Part shown: piece after piece, positions 8,432 through 17,748 of the stretch
How the letters are laid out: the number at the start of each line of letters is the position of its first letter
Position numbering within the stretch: position 1 is the stretch's first letter
DNA from: Paracoccaceae bacterium
GTDB taxonomy: Bacteria; Pseudomonadota; Alphaproteobacteria; Rhodobacterales; Rhodobacteraceae
Length of the DNA: 42,427 bases
Direction: 5' to 3'
Assembly: GCA_029248915.1 (NCBI GenBank)
Contig: JAQWIK010000007.1
Span: 1-42,427 of the forward strand
Position numbers and translations under genes: made by a program
Notes under the pieces: model-generated
Told to the model about the DNA's origin: nothing
The model's database searches: none
Seen by the model: only the letters and a program-made list of their open reading frames with translations

Positions 8432-9355
8432 ATGAACGAATATCCTCGAGATATGGTTGGTTATGGTCAAAAAAGGCCACGGTCGACATGGCCAGATGGC
8501 TCGAAAGTAGCCGTTCAATTTGTTTTAAATTATGAGGAAGGTGCTGAAAATTCTATTTTGCATGGTGATCCAGCTTCGGAAATTTTTCTATCTGAAATAA
8601 TTGGTGCGGCTCCATTTGAAGGCGCGCGGCATATGTCCATGGAATCAATTTATGAATATGGCTCAAGGGCAGGCGTGTGGCGTATTTTAGATTTATTCAG
8701 ATCCAGAAAAGTACCCATAACTTTATTTGCTGTCGCAATGGCAATGCAAAGAAATCCTTCAGTGATTGAGCAAGCACTTAAAGATGGACATGAAATCGCA
8801 TCACACGGATATAGGTGGATTAATTATCATGGAATGCCAAAGTCGGAAGAACTGGCACACATGGAGAAAGCAATCGATATACATAGAGATATTTGTGGCG
8901 AGCGTCCACTGGGATGGTACACAGGTAGAACAAGCGAAAACACACGTGATTTAGTTTCAGAAGAAGGTGGTTTCATTTATGATGCCGATGATTATTCAGA
9001 TGACCTGCCTTTTTGGAGTGCGCAAACAAAAAAGCCTCATCTGATTGTTCCCTATACTCTTGATACAAATGACATGAGATTTGCGACTGCCCAAGGTTTC
9101 AATACTGCTAAGCACTTTTCGGATTATCTGATCGATGCATTTGATACATTATATTCAGAAGGTTCGACCGCACCGAAAATGATGTCAGTTGGGTTACATT
9201 GTAGGTTAATTGGGCGCCCAGCAAGGTTCAAAGGGCTTGTGAAGTTTTTAGATTATATACTTTCACATGAAAAAGTTTGGATAGCAAAGCGTATTGATAT
9301 AGCGAGGCATTGGATTGAGAAATTTCCAAGTCCGGGGTTTGAAACTAATAAATAA
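8432..9355 (+). CDS. puuE: Allantoinase, polysaccharide-deacetylase fold
   Basis: PuuE opens the hydantoin ring of allantoin to give allantoate. It belongs to the NodB/polysaccharide deacetylase fold, unlike the amidohydrolase-type AllB. The 307-residue protein begins with the typical NEYPRDMVGYG and STWPDGSKVAVQFVLNYEEG, has GHEIASHGYRWINY with the conserved His-125, and GWYTGRTSENTR. It lies seven bases after puuD and before alc, in pathway order. Confidence 0.96.
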   Translation: MNEYPRDMVGYGQKRPRSTWPDGSKVAVQFVLNYEEGAENSILHGDPASEIFLSEIIGAAPFEGARHMSMESIYEYGSRAGVWRILDLFRSRKVPITLFAVAMAMQRNPSVIEQALKDGHEIASHGYRWINYHGMPKSEELAHMEKAIDIHRDICGERPLGWYTGRTSENTRDLVSEEGGFIYDADDYSDDLPFWSAQTKKPHLIVPYTLDTNDMRFATAQGFNTAKHFSDYLIDAFDTLYSEGSTAPKMMSVGLHCRLIGRPARFKGLVKFLDYILSHEKVWIAKRIDIARHWIEKFPSPGFETNK

Positions 9356-9372
9356 ATAGTAAGGATTTTTGC

Positions 9373-10362
9373 ATGGAAAAGGAGACTCCTCCCTCGGAAG
9401 CAATGGGGTTGGTTAATTTGGCTTCCCCTAGAATGGGTACTGAAATCCACTCAGTAAGTGACGATTTTTTTGCTGAAGCCCCTAGAATGTTGCAAGATAC
9501 AATACCAGTGTTTGTTCAAGATAAATTTGATGATAATGGAAAGTGGATGGATGGCTGGGAGTCTCGTAGACGACGTCAAGGAGGTCATGACTGGTGCATA
9601 ATAAAATTGGGCGTACCCGGTATAATCAGACTTGTTGATATTAACACTGCGCATTTCACCGGAAATTATCCGCCTGGAGCTATGATCGAGGCGGGGCATT
9701 CCGCAGACGGGGATATAAGCAAAGTTGAATGGAAAACACTTGTAGATCAGGTCGATCTAGGTCCTGACTCGCATCACATATTGCCTACAAATACTTTAGG
9801 TCCAGTCAATATGGTCAGACTAAATATATATCCAGATGGCGGCGTGGCTCGGCTTCGGCTTTTTGGTGATGTAAATTACGATTGGGAAAATGAAAAAAGT
9901 GATATTTGCGAGCTGTCTGCTCTTAAATTGGGTGGATGTATATTAGGATATAATGATGCTCATTACGGTGATGTGAATGCCCTTCTTTCAGAAGGCCGAG
10001 GGTCAACAATGGGTGATGGCTGGGAGACACGTAGACGTCGAGAGCCAGGTAATGATTGGATAGTTGTTCAACTGGGCACAACAGGAACTATTGATGAAAT
10101 AGAAATAGACACCGCACACTTCAAAGGAAATTTTCCTGATATGTGTAGTATTCAAGCTGCTGTGGTTGAAAAGGGCTTTGATCTAAATTTGGCTGAAAAA
10201 TGGAAAGAAATTTTACCTAAGCAAAAACTATCCGCTGATGCTATTCACACTTTCTCATCGGAAATCATTAAAGATTTTGGTCCAGTAAACGCCGTTCGAC
10301 TGAATATTTACCCAGATGGCGGTGTTTCAAGGTTAAGGGTATTGGGTCGGGTTGAATTGTAA
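9373..10362 (+). CDS. alc: Allantoicase (allantoate amidinohydrolase)
   Basis: Allantoicase hydrolyses allantoate to (S)-ureidoglycolate plus urea. The 329-residue protein is an internal duplication, as known for the family: first repeat DGWESRRRRQGGHDW (about 60-74), second GDGWETRRRREPGNDW (214-229). Each is followed by a DTAHFxGN motif and ends with RLNIYPDGG. SD AAGGA at 9361-9365 fixes the ATG at 9373. The next gene begins right after its stop. Use of allantoicase means nitrogen leaves as urea rather than ammonia at this step. Confidence 0.96.
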   Translation: MEKETPPSEAMGLVNLASPRMGTEIHSVSDDFFAEAPRMLQDTIPVFVQDKFDDNGKWMDGWESRRRRQGGHDWCIIKLGVPGIIRLVDINTAHFTGNYPPGAMIEAGHSADGDISKVEWKTLVDQVDLGPDSHHILPTNTLGPVNMVRLNIYPDGGVARLRLFGDVNYDWENEKSDICELSALKLGGCILGYNDAHYGDVNALLSEGRGSTMGDGWETRRRREPGNDWIVVQLGTTGTIDEIEIDTAHFKGNFPDMCSIQAAVVEKGFDLNLAEKWKEILPKQKLSADAIHTFSSEIIKDFGPVNAVRLNIYPDGGVSRLRVLGRVEL

Positions 10363-10902
10363 ATGGGTCAACAGAAACTAAAAATTAGAACACTATCTCA
10401 AAAAAATTTTAGCTCTTATGGTGAGGTTATTGAGCTAAAAGGTGCAGAAGAATTAGTAATTAATCAAGGCACCACCACTCGATTTAATGCACTAGCTTTT
10501 GTTGACGTAGGAGAAGAAGGCGGTGTTCCAATAATATCTATCTTTGAGGGCAAACGTCGACCGGATCCAATTAAGCTAGTCTTAATGGAACGACATCCTT
10601 TGGGGTCACAAGCATTTTTTCCATTATCTAATCACGGTTGGATAGTTGTTGTATGTAAGTCAAACGGTTCAGGTGAAAAACCAGATTTAAGTACCATTGA
10701 ATGTTTTTATGCAAGGGGCGATCAAGGAGTAAGTTACCTAAAAGGTACCTGGCATCATCCATTAATAGTTTTAGAAGCAAGCCAAAAATTTTTGGTTGTT
10801 GACAGACAAGGAGATGGGTGCAACCTGAACGAGTTTTCTATTGAAAACTTAGATATCAATATAGGGCCAGATAACTTAATAAACTCTACGTCTGTAGATT
10901 AA
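10363..10902 (+). CDS. allA: Ureidoglycolate lyase (urea-releasing)
   Basis: AllA cleaves ureidoglycolate to glyoxylate and urea, the last step of the pathway. The 179-residue cupin-like protein shows FEGKRRPDPIKLVLMERHPLGSQ, then FFPLSNHGWIVVVC and GTWHHPLIVLE with paired His residues, all family hallmarks. It starts on the base after alc and is the last gene of the operon. Its 3' end overlaps the converging 8-oxoguanine deaminase gene by 17 bases, and no hairpin terminator is visible there. Confidence 0.94.
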   Translation: MGQQKLKIRTLSQKNFSSYGEVIELKGAEELVINQGTTTRFNALAFVDVGEEGGVPIISIFEGKRRPDPIKLVLMERHPLGSQAFFPLSNHGWIVVVCKSNGSGEKPDLSTIECFYARGDQGVSYLKGTWHHPLIVLEASQKFLVVDRQGDGCNLNEFSIENLDINIGPDNLINSTSVD

Positions 10903-12271
10903 TCAAATTATGTGATAGCTTGTTGTGCTCATGGATAAGTTTTTCCATAGGGACAGTGGTCAATTGCCCTTCACTAACTATTATTTTTCCATTGATGATC
11001 GTATAATTTGCCTTCCCTGGACCGCAAAATACTAAAGATGCAACAGGATCCCAATCGCTTCCTGAGAAATCAACATTATTTCTTTTGAAAGCTGTTATGT
11101 CAGCAGCATAACCTGGTGCGAGCACACCAATATCATCTCTATTCAAAACGGATGCACCACCTCTGGTGGCAACCTTTAATGCCTCCCTAGCAGTCATAGA
11201 GCTAGCTTTGGAATTTACTCTTTGTAAAAGCATAGTTTGACGGGCCTCATTCAACATGTTTCCGCTGTCATTAGAGGCTGAGCCATCAACACCAAGGCCA
11301 ACTTTTACGCCACTATCCAACATTTGCCTAACGGGGGCTATTCCACTCGCAAGTCGCATATTGGAGCAGGGACAATGCGCGATACCTGTTCCCGTCTTTG
11401 CAAACAAATTAATTTCTTCTGAATTCAGCTGTACGCAGTGCGCATGCCAAACGTCATCTCCTGTCCACCCCACAGCTTCAATATATTCACCTGGCCGCAT
11501 TCCAAACTGCTGTAGGCCATACTCAATATCTTCAACATTTTCCGCAAGATGAGTGTGCAAACCCACTCCATAGGAACGTGCCATCGCTGCGCTTTCCCGC
11601 ATTAAATCTATACTCACCGAAAAAGGAGAGCAGGGCGCTAAAGCAACACGTTGCATAGAATAGCGACTGTTATCATTATACGTTTCAATAAGTCTTTGAC
11701 TTTCAGATAAGATAAAAGACTCTTTTTCTGTGAGGGTATCAGGTGGCAGCCCACCTTGCGACTCCCCTATACTCATTGATCCCCTTGTTCCATGAAACCT
11801 AACGCCAATGTCTGCTGCTGCCGATAAAGAGTCGTCTAATTTAGCACCATTGGGATAAATATACAGATGGTCAGAAGATGTTGTACACCCACTCAAAGCA
11901 AGTTCAGCAAGCCCAAGTGCGGTTGACCAGTAAACATGTTCTGGCCCAATATTACTCCATATTGGATATAAAGTTTTCAACCACCCAAAAAGTTCTGAAT
12001 TTTGTGCCGCTGGTACTGCACGGGTTAAGTTTTGAAATAGATGATGGTGGGTATTAATCATGCCAGGGATAACAACATGTCCCTTCATGTCTATAGTAGT
12101 ATCTGCTGTTTGGGGGAGAGAGTTACTTTCACCAACAGCTTCAATGACACCATTACGCGCAAAAAGACCGCCATTTTTTATCTCTGTTTCAACGTTATTT
12201 CCGCATCCGTCTGGTTCGTCCATTGTGCATAAAACATCTGCATTTTTTAAAAGTAGTGTCTGATCTGACAT
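10886..12271 (-). CDS. 8-oxoguanine deaminase (amidohydrolase family)
   Basis: This 461-residue metal-dependent amidohydrolase most resembles the 8-oxoguanine deaminases, often mis-annotated as hydroxyatrazine or guanine deaminases. These convert 8-oxoguanine to urate and ammonia. Metal-site signatures are THHH (His-75 and His-77), HTHLAE, HAHC and GVDGSASND. The stretch SGCTTSSDHLYIYPNG and GSMSIGESQGGLPPD are typical of that subgroup. SD AAGGA nine bases before the ATG at 12271. Context supports the call, because its product urate enters the adjacent operon directly. Plain guanine deaminase is the main alternative. Confidence 0.85.
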   Translation of the reverse strand: MSDQTLLLKNADVLCTMDEPDGCGNNVETEIKNGGLFARNGVIEAVGESNSLPQTADTTIDMKGHVVIPGMINTHHHLFQNLTRAVPAAQNSELFGWLKTLYPIWSNIGPEHVYWSTALGLAELALSGCTTSSDHLYIYPNGAKLDDSLSAAADIGVRFHGTRGSMSIGESQGGLPPDTLTEKESFILSESQRLIETYNDNSRYSMQRVALAPCSPFSVSIDLMRESAAMARSYGVGLHTHLAENVEDIEYGLQQFGMRPGEYIEAVGWTGDDVWHAHCVQLNSEEINLFAKTGTGIAHCPCSNMRLASGIAPVRQMLDSGVKVGLGVDGSASNDSGNMLNEARQTMLLQRVNSKASSMTAREALKVATRGGASVLNRDDIGVLAPGYAADITAFKRNNVDFSGSDWDPVASLVFCGPGKANYTIINGKIIVSEGQLTTVPMEKLIHEHNKLSHNLINLQT

Positions 12272-12371
12272 TTAGAGTATTCCTTTGTTCAATTCTTTTA
12301 ACGCCAGATTTAGGTTTAAGAACTTTTCTTTGTTTTTTAATTATCGATTGTCAAATTTACACAAGTAATAC

Positions 12372-13715
12372 TTAATTAATTATGCTTTTGATAAAAGTAT
12401 TAAAAGGCATTTGTTCCAATTGCATTGACTGTGAATAGACATTTAGCGCCTTTTCTCTGTTCCAAAGTCTTGTCGAAAGGCTTAAAAATTTTTGTTGTAA
12501 GTCTTTTTCTGAATATGGATCCTGCCAATCCCCACGGTTAGTCGTTACGCTTGCTTCAAAAGTAGTGCCGTCCTCCATAAAGATTTTTACATGAGCAGGT
12601 CTTAAATCGGGAGTTTTTTCTGTCATTAATGGATCTTCCTCTATAACAACTTTTTGGCAAAGCTTTTGGATTGTTTTGTTGGTTCGCATAGCTTCTGTGA
12701 AGCTCATTACTCCTGAATCAAGGTTTACAAGTGTCGTTGATATTGCAAAAGGTACAGAAAATTTGCATGCCAAAACATTTCGTGGATTCTGATCTTTTAG
12801 TTCTGCTGCAAGATTATAACTTTTGATTTTTATTTCTTTAATTAAATCAAAGCTTTTTAACTCTCTATGGTTTTCAATAAGTTTCCACAACGCATCTAAA
12901 GCAGCATGGTTGTAGCGACAACAGGCATGGAGTTTGAAATAATTCCTATTAACTTCAAATCTTCTTCCAATCAAATCAAATGCACTTTTTGTATCAAATC
13001 TACTAGACACAACACCGTCAAAAATAGACTTAATCCCATCGCTTTCTCCAGTGAAACCAGCTTTTAAAAGTGATAGCCCTATATGGGCCATTTTATTTGA
13101 CACCCCAGTATATGAATTTCTAACAGTTGCCCCTTCCAGCATAGTTTTTCGGCTAGTTGCTAGTGTGAGGCTGGAAACAATATTAAGATATTCACCAGCC
13201 TGCTGTGTGTCCATTTTATTTAATACAGCCAGGCCTGCTGCAGCCCCTAAACCACCCCAAGTTCCATGTGGATGCATATTAGGATTAAGGTTGGAAGCTA
13301 ATCCTATTCTTGCCCCAACATCGTATCCAATAATAAAGGCTTTTAAAAATTCTTCTCCTAAAAATTCTTTATTTCTAGCTGCCGCCAAAAGTGCAGGAAA
13401 AACATGCATACCAGGATGGCCTTTCGCAAACTGGTGACCTTCATCCATTTCCAAAACCGTTCCGGCCGTTCCAAATAGAAAGCTTATTGTTTCGTCAGCG
13501 GCATTTTTAGTGTCATCTAAAATCTTAAAAAGATTTTTATTGTTTGCACCCTCAGATTCGGCAAGTTTGCGAACTTCTGGCTCTGCCATACCACCAATTA
13601 TTGCACCCAGGCAGTCTGTGACAATTAATTTTGCTGAATGGAAGGTGGCATTAGATATTGAAATATCCTTTGATTTTCCAATAAAATTAGCAAATTTGGT
13701 AACAGTATTTTCCAT
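12372..13715 (-). CDS. MmgE/PrpD family protein
   Basis: This 447-residue protein belongs to the MmgE/PrpD family, which includes 2-methylcitrate dehydratase, cis-aconitate decarboxylase and enzymes with other small-acid substrates. Family features are EMDEGHQFAKGHPGMHVFPALLA near residue 92, GYDVGARIG, GTWGGLGAAAG, and the later KLHACCRYNHAALDAL. No prpB/prpC partners are nearby, so methylcitrate is unlikely. It is divergent from a branched-chain-amino-acid/amide-type importer, which suggests that the importer brings in its substrate or a precursor. The reaction cannot be told from sequence. Confidence 0.85.
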   Translation of the reverse strand: MENTVTKFANFIGKSKDISISNATFHSAKLIVTDCLGAIIGGMAEPEVRKLAESEGANNKNLFKILDDTKNAADETISFLFGTAGTVLEMDEGHQFAKGHPGMHVFPALLAAARNKEFLGEEFLKAFIIGYDVGARIGLASNLNPNMHPHGTWGGLGAAAGLAVLNKMDTQQAGEYLNIVSSLTLATSRKTMLEGATVRNSYTGVSNKMAHIGLSLLKAGFTGESDGIKSIFDGVVSSRFDTKSAFDLIGRRFEVNRNYFKLHACCRYNHAALDALWKLIENHRELKSFDLIKEIKIKSYNLAAELKDQNPRNVLACKFSVPFAISTTLVNLDSGVMSFTEAMRTNKTIQKLCQKVVIEEDPLMTEKTPDLRPAHVKIFMEDGTTFEASVTTNRGDWQDPYSEKDLQQKFLSLSTRLWNREKALNVYSQSMQLEQMPFNTFIKSIIN

Positions 13716-13787
13716 TTCCTTGCCTTATATTGTGTATTTAAATTTCAGCAGTAAACAATTAAGCTTGCCTAACCTTAACATTATATT

Positions 13788-13827
13788 CTTTACTTTAGGT
13801 AAAGATGAAACAGTTCTAAAATATAAT
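13788..13827 (+). promoter_or_regulatory. Inverted repeat and likely promoter of the importer operon
   Basis: Arms CTTTAC (13788-13793) and GTAAAG (13799-13804) flank TTTAG. A perfect TATAAT -10 lies at 13822-13827, 21 bases before the ATG at 13849. The right arm sits where a -35 element would be (17-base spacing) and is a poor match to TTGACA, so a bound regulator or an unusual -35 is possible. The site lies in the 133-base gap shared with the divergent MmgE/PrpD gene. Confidence 0.4.
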
Positions 13828-13848
13828 TAATACTAAAGGGAGAATAGT

Positions 13849-15075
13849 ATGAATAAATCAATTTTTAAAACGAACACCTCACGGCGTAATTTTTTGGGAG
13901 GCACTGCTGCAACTGTAGCTTTAACAGCCGGTGTGGGGACGCCATGGATTGCTCAGGCAGCGAGTAATGTAAAAATAGGACTAATTCATCCTGCTACGGG
14001 TTGGGCAGCATATCCTGCAGCTCAGCTTCGTTATGGAGCTCAACTTGCAATTGCTGATATAAATGCCGCCGGGGGTATAAAGTCCATGGGGGGAGCCCAG
14101 TTAGAAGCGCTTCTTGGTGACTCGCAGACAAAACCTGAAATTGGTGCTGCTGAAGTCGAAAAGATGAATGAAGCTGGTGTTCATGCAATTCAAGGTTGCT
14201 ATCAGTCCGCTGTTGGCCTAGCTGCTTCTGCCGCTGCTGCTAAGTACAATATTCCTTTCTCGGTAGATGTTGGTGTTTCGGATAAGCTTGTTCAGCGCGG
14301 ACTTCCAAATGTGTTCCGTATGGCTGATGGCTACGGGCGAATAGCGCGTGATGCTGCTACTAATTTGGGTGAGATAAATCGCTTAGCAGGAAGTCCTGCT
14401 AAAACAGTTATTATTGTTCACGAGGAATCAGAATTTGGAACTGGTACGGCGAAATTGATGACTGCAGCTTTGAAAGAGCATAATATTGAAGTTATCGATA
14501 CTATTAAGCACGCAAACCCTACACGTAACTTTGATAATGTAGCTCTAAGAATAAAGTCTGCAAAACCTGATATAGTAATGCCCATTAATTATCCGGGTGA
14601 GTATGTATTGTTAGCAAAAACATTGCGTCAGCAGAGAGTTGATTTTATGGCAAGTTATTCAGTGCTAGGTGGAGGCTTCAACTTTAAGTTTGTTGATGAT
14701 CTGCCCCAGATTGCTGACAATATGATCGACGTGAACCACTGGTACAATCCTAGTTCTGCATCAGGGCAAGCTATGAGAGCGAAAACAGAGGCCGATGGTA
14801 ACTATTTCACCTTTGAAGTCTATTGCGCTTATATGTCTGTAATGTTCTTAGCCGATGGGTTTGAGCGTGCGGGATCAACAGATAAAGAAGCTGTAAATGC
14901 TGCTCTTGCTGGCTCAACAATTGATGTTGATTTTATGCCTTATGGCAAAACTGAGATGGTGAACGGTCAAAATATGGGATCAAGAGCTGTCGCTATTCAG
15001 GCACAAAAAGGTGATGTGCAAATTATCGCTCCGTCTGAGTATGCCTCAGCCAAAGCAGTTTTCCCTCGCACGTAA
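13849..15075 (+). CDS. ABC importer substrate-binding protein, branched-chain amino acid/amide type
   Basis: This 408-residue periplasmic protein belongs to the Leu/Ile/Val/amide-binding family. The N-terminus has a Tat-like signal, SRRNFLGG, followed by an Ala/Thr-rich hydrophobic stretch and AQAAS as probable cleavage site. The mature part begins NVKIGLIHPATGWAAYP, the ligand-binding opening of this family, with VHEESEFGTGTA later. SD AAAGGGAG precedes the ATG. It is the first gene of a five-gene importer, separated from the permease genes by a hairpin. The ligand is unknown. Urea or a purine derivative is suggested only by proximity to the urate operon; it is not close to a typical UrtA by eye. 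Confidence 0.88.
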   Translation: MNKSIFKTNTSRRNFLGGTAATVALTAGVGTPWIAQAASNVKIGLIHPATGWAAYPAAQLRYGAQLAIADINAAGGIKSMGGAQLEALLGDSQTKPEIGAAEVEKMNEAGVHAIQGCYQSAVGLAASAAAAKYNIPFSVDVGVSDKLVQRGLPNVFRMADGYGRIARDAATNLGEINRLAGSPAKTVIIVHEESEFGTGTAKLMTAALKEHNIEVIDTIKHANPTRNFDNVALRIKSAKPDIVMPINYPGEYVLLAKTLRQQRVDFMASYSVLGGGFNFKFVDDLPQIADNMIDVNHWYNPSSASGQAMRAKTEADGNYFTFEVYCAYMSVMFLADGFERAGSTDKEAVNAALAGSTIDVDFMPYGKTEMVNGQNMGSRAVAIQAQKGDVQIIAPSEYASAKAVFPRT

Positions 15076-15086
15076 TAGTTTTATGT

Positions 15087-15119
15087 AAACAGGCGATCTT
15101 TGGGTCGCCTGTTTTTCTT
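15087..15119 (+). terminator. Hairpin terminator/attenuator between binding protein and permease genes
   Basis: Perfect 10-bp arms AAACAGGCGA (15087-15096) and TCGCCTGTTT (15105-15114) flank an 8-base loop and are followed by a T-rich run. It sits 12 bases after the binding-protein stop and before the permease start. Such partial terminators let the binding protein be made in excess over the membrane parts of an ABC importer. Confidence 0.85.
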
Positions 15120-15138
15120 TTAATAGGCAAATTTTTCT

Positions 15139-16017
15139 ATGATTTCAGCCTCTCTATCCATGCTTCCTGCTGCTATTATCAACGGCTTTATGTACGGGGC
15201 TATCTATGCCCTTGTAGCCTTGGGTTTGACACTAATTTATGGTGTTTTACATATAATTAATTTTGCTCATGGCGCTATGTTGATGTTGGCCTTGTACGCA
15301 GCATTTTTTCTGTTTGACCTGTTTAATATTGATCCGTATTTTTCAATACTTATTGTGACGCCGTGCGCGTTCATATTTGGATATCTAATTTATAGGTATG
15401 GAATTGGATCTCTTGCTAAGGGCAAGGATCAAAACATACTACTTATTACATTGGGTTTATCAATCATCATTGAAAACGGTGCTTTGTTTTTCTTCAGTGG
15501 AGACCAACAGACCGTGAACCTAACATACGGGTTTGATGCCTTCGATTTGGGTTTTATGTACCTTTCATATCCGAAGGTTATATCATTTTTTGCAGCTCTG
15601 TTAATGTGTGCAACCCTCTGGGCTGCTATGAGCCTTACGGATCTGGGGCGCGCAATACGAGCGGTCGCAAAGGAACGACAGGGTGCAAGACTTGTAGGCA
15701 TAAACGTTGAACATATTTTTGCTGTAACTTTTGGAATTGGCATAGCTTGTTTAGGTGCCGCTGGCTGTATGATGCTTCCTATATTTTACGTAGATCCCTA
15801 TACGGGTAACATGTTCGTTCTGGTAGCTTTCACTATTGTCGTATTGGGAGGTATGGGTAGTGTGGTTGGCGCTCTTGTCGGTGGATTTATTATAGGAATT
15901 ACGGAGTCTGTAGGAGGACTTTTATTGGGTGAAAGCCTTGGGCAAATTGGAATATCGTTAATTTTTATTCTTATTTTGATATTTCGGCCTACTGGGTTGT
16001 TTGGGAGTAAGGTGTAG
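15139..16017 (+). CDS. ABC importer permease, LivH type
   Basis: This 292-residue inner-membrane permease has about eight hydrophobic segments. Family motifs: NGFMYGAIYALVALGLTLIYG near the N-terminus, NFAHGAMLM, the GxARAIRA-type coupling loop DLGRAIRAVAKER, and VLGGMGSVVGALVGG near the end, terminating RPTGLFGSKV. It pairs with the LivM-type permease that follows, whose GTG overlaps its stop by one base. Confidence 0.92.
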   Translation: MISASLSMLPAAIINGFMYGAIYALVALGLTLIYGVLHIINFAHGAMLMLALYAAFFLFDLFNIDPYFSILIVTPCAFIFGYLIYRYGIGSLAKGKDQNILLITLGLSIIIENGALFFFSGDQQTVNLTYGFDAFDLGFMYLSYPKVISFFAALLMCATLWAAMSLTDLGRAIRAVAKERQGARLVGINVEHIFAVTFGIGIACLGAAGCMMLPIFYVDPYTGNMFVLVAFTIVVLGGMGSVVGALVGGFIIGITESVGGLLLGESLGQIGISLIFILILIFRPTGLFGSKV

Positions 16018-17012
16018 TGTTTAATTTGCGACGCCATCTTTCCTTTTTGTTACTAGGAGCACTTGGCCTTATTGTGTTACCTTATTTCATTAGTAGTAGG
16101 TTTTATATTGACGTTCTTACGCTGATATTTTTTACTGCTTATTTGGGTCAATCATGGAATATATTAGGTGGCTATGCCGGCCAATTTTCTTTTGGTGGCG
16201 TTATGTTTTTTGGAACTGGCGCATATGTCTCTTCAATTTTATTAACTACCTTCGGTTTCCCCCCTATTTTTGGAATTTTTCTAGCAATTCTGGGCGGTGC
16301 GTTTTTAGGTCTGATTGTTGGCTATATGTCTTTCCGGTCTGGACTAAAAGGTTCTTACTTTGCTTTGATAACGCTAGCTTTTGCAGAATTATTAAGGGTA
16401 CTAGCAAACTCTGTGGAGTTTACAGGTGGGGGTGTTGGTCTCTTTCTCACCTACGCCCCTGGCCTAAGTAATTTGCAATTCGAAACTCCAGTTGGATTTT
16501 ATTACTTCGCTCTAGTTCTAATGTTTATCTCGATAGTGATTGTATACTGGTTAGAGGGATCTCGCTTTGGTGCGCAGCTAGTGGCTATTCGCGAAAATGA
16601 AGATGCAGCTGAGGCGTTGGGGATAGATACCTTGAGATGCAAAATTTATGCGATTATGATAATGGGCGCTATGGGAGGTGCAGCTGGTACCTTTTACTCA
16701 CAAAAGTATCTCTATCTTGATCCACCAATAGCATATTCGATCCACTTGTCTGTTGAGATGCTTCTAGTGACAATTGTTGGTGGGATGGGCACAATTTTTG
16801 GTCCGTTGGTAGGTGCCTTTGTATTGCATTCTGTTAATGAAGTGGCCCGACATTTTATTGATACTCCAGGACTAAGTTTAATTGTATATGGTTTGATCCT
16901 AATTATTATAATTGGCTACCTTCCAAATGGCTTGATTGGCGCATTTAAGAAAAAAGGGAAAAAATCAGGGTCCAGTTCACTTGATAAAAAACGATCGCGT
17001 GAGGACTCTTAA
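16017..17012 (+). CDS. ABC importer permease, LivM type
   Basis: This 331-residue permease starts at GTG 16017, overlapping the previous stop by one base, with GGGAG at 16003-16007. It has the LivM features YLGQSWNILGGYAGQFSFG, FTGGGVGL, the loop GAQLVAIRENEDAAEALG and IVGGMGTIFGPLVGA. The C-terminus is a short Lys/Ser-rich cytoplasmic tail. It forms the membrane channel with the LivH-type subunit. Confidence 0.92.
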   Translation: MFNLRRHLSFLLLGALGLIVLPYFISSRFYIDVLTLIFFTAYLGQSWNILGGYAGQFSFGGVMFFGTGAYVSSILLTTFGFPPIFGIFLAILGGAFLGLIVGYMSFRSGLKGSYFALITLAFAELLRVLANSVEFTGGGVGLFLTYAPGLSNLQFETPVGFYYFALVLMFISIVIVYWLEGSRFGAQLVAIRENEDAAEALGIDTLRCKIYAIMIMGAMGGAAGTFYSQKYLYLDPPIAYSIHLSVEMLLVTIVGGMGTIFGPLVGAFVLHSVNEVARHFIDTPGLSLIVYGLILIIIIGYLPNGLIGAFKKKGKKSGSSSLDKKRSREDS

Positions 17013-17013
17013 G

Positions 17014-17748
17014 TTGCTTAGGATAAACAATTTAACAAAAAGATTTGGAGGCTTGGTAGCAGTTTCCTCGGTTGATCTCGAAGTAAATGAAAAGGAAATT
17101 GTTTCACTTATTGGCCCAAATGGAGCAGGTAAAACAACTTTATTTGCAATGGTGGCGGGTTTTTTAAAAGCAGATGAGGGTGGAATAAATTTTGAAAATG
17201 CCTCTATCGTGGGTATGAAGCCTCACCAAATTTGTCAGCGTGGGATGGTTAGGACATTTCAAATAACTCAACCTTTTGCAGGCCTAACAACCCTACAGAA
17301 TATTATGGTTGGTGCCTATAGTAATACATCTCAGACAAAAAGTGCGCGGAAAAAAGCTGAAGAAGTTGCTGAAGTTGTTGGTATGACCTCATTATTAAGT
17401 CAAGGTGCTGACGGTCTTACAATAGCAGGCCGAAAACGTCTTGAATTAGCTCGAGCTCTGGCAACGGATCCAAAGCTTCTTCTACTTGATGAAGTGATGG
17501 CTGGATTAAATCCAGCAGAAATAGATGACATTGTTAAAGTTATTAAGGGGATAAGAGGCCGAGGCGTTACTATTTTCTTAATAGAACATGTTATGAAAGC
17601 TGTAATGAACCTATCTGATCGTACATATGTGCTTAATGATGGTAAACTTATTGCCAGTGGGACTCCTTCTTCCGTAGCTGAAAACCCACAAGTGATTGAA
17701 GCTTATTTGGGGCATGGTGCTGCCGAAGCTATGGCGGAGGGTGCATGA
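17014..17748 (+). CDS. ABC importer ATPase, LivG type
   Basis: This ATPase of about 244 residues has Walker A GPNGAGKTT, signature IAGRKRLELARAL (a degenerate form of LSGGQ, common in LivG-like proteins), Walker B LLLLDEVMAGLNP and the switch His in IEHVM. The start chosen is TTG 17014, one base after the livM-type stop, giving MLRINNLTKRFGG with GAGG at 17001-17004. An in-frame start at 16936 would overlap livM heavily and adds a basic leader not seen in the family. The stop overlaps the next ATG by four bases (ATGA). Confidence 0.9.
   Translation: MLRINNLTKRFGGLVAVSSVDLEVNEKEIVSLIGPNGAGKTTLFAMVAGFLKADEGGINFENASIVGMKPHQICQRGMVRTFQITQPFAGLTTLQNIMVGAYSNTSQTKSARKKAEEVAEVVGMTSLLSQGADGLTIAGRKRLELARALATDPKLLLLDEVMAGLNPAEIDDIVKVIKGIRGRGVTIFLIEHVMKAVMNLSDRTYVLNDGKLIASGTPSSVAENPQVIEAYLGHGAAEAMAEGA

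Noticed and set aside
12300-12371. TTGACA on the minus strand upstream of the 8-oxoguanine deaminase gene as a promoter
   Set aside because: No acceptable -10 at 16-18 bases; left unannotated.
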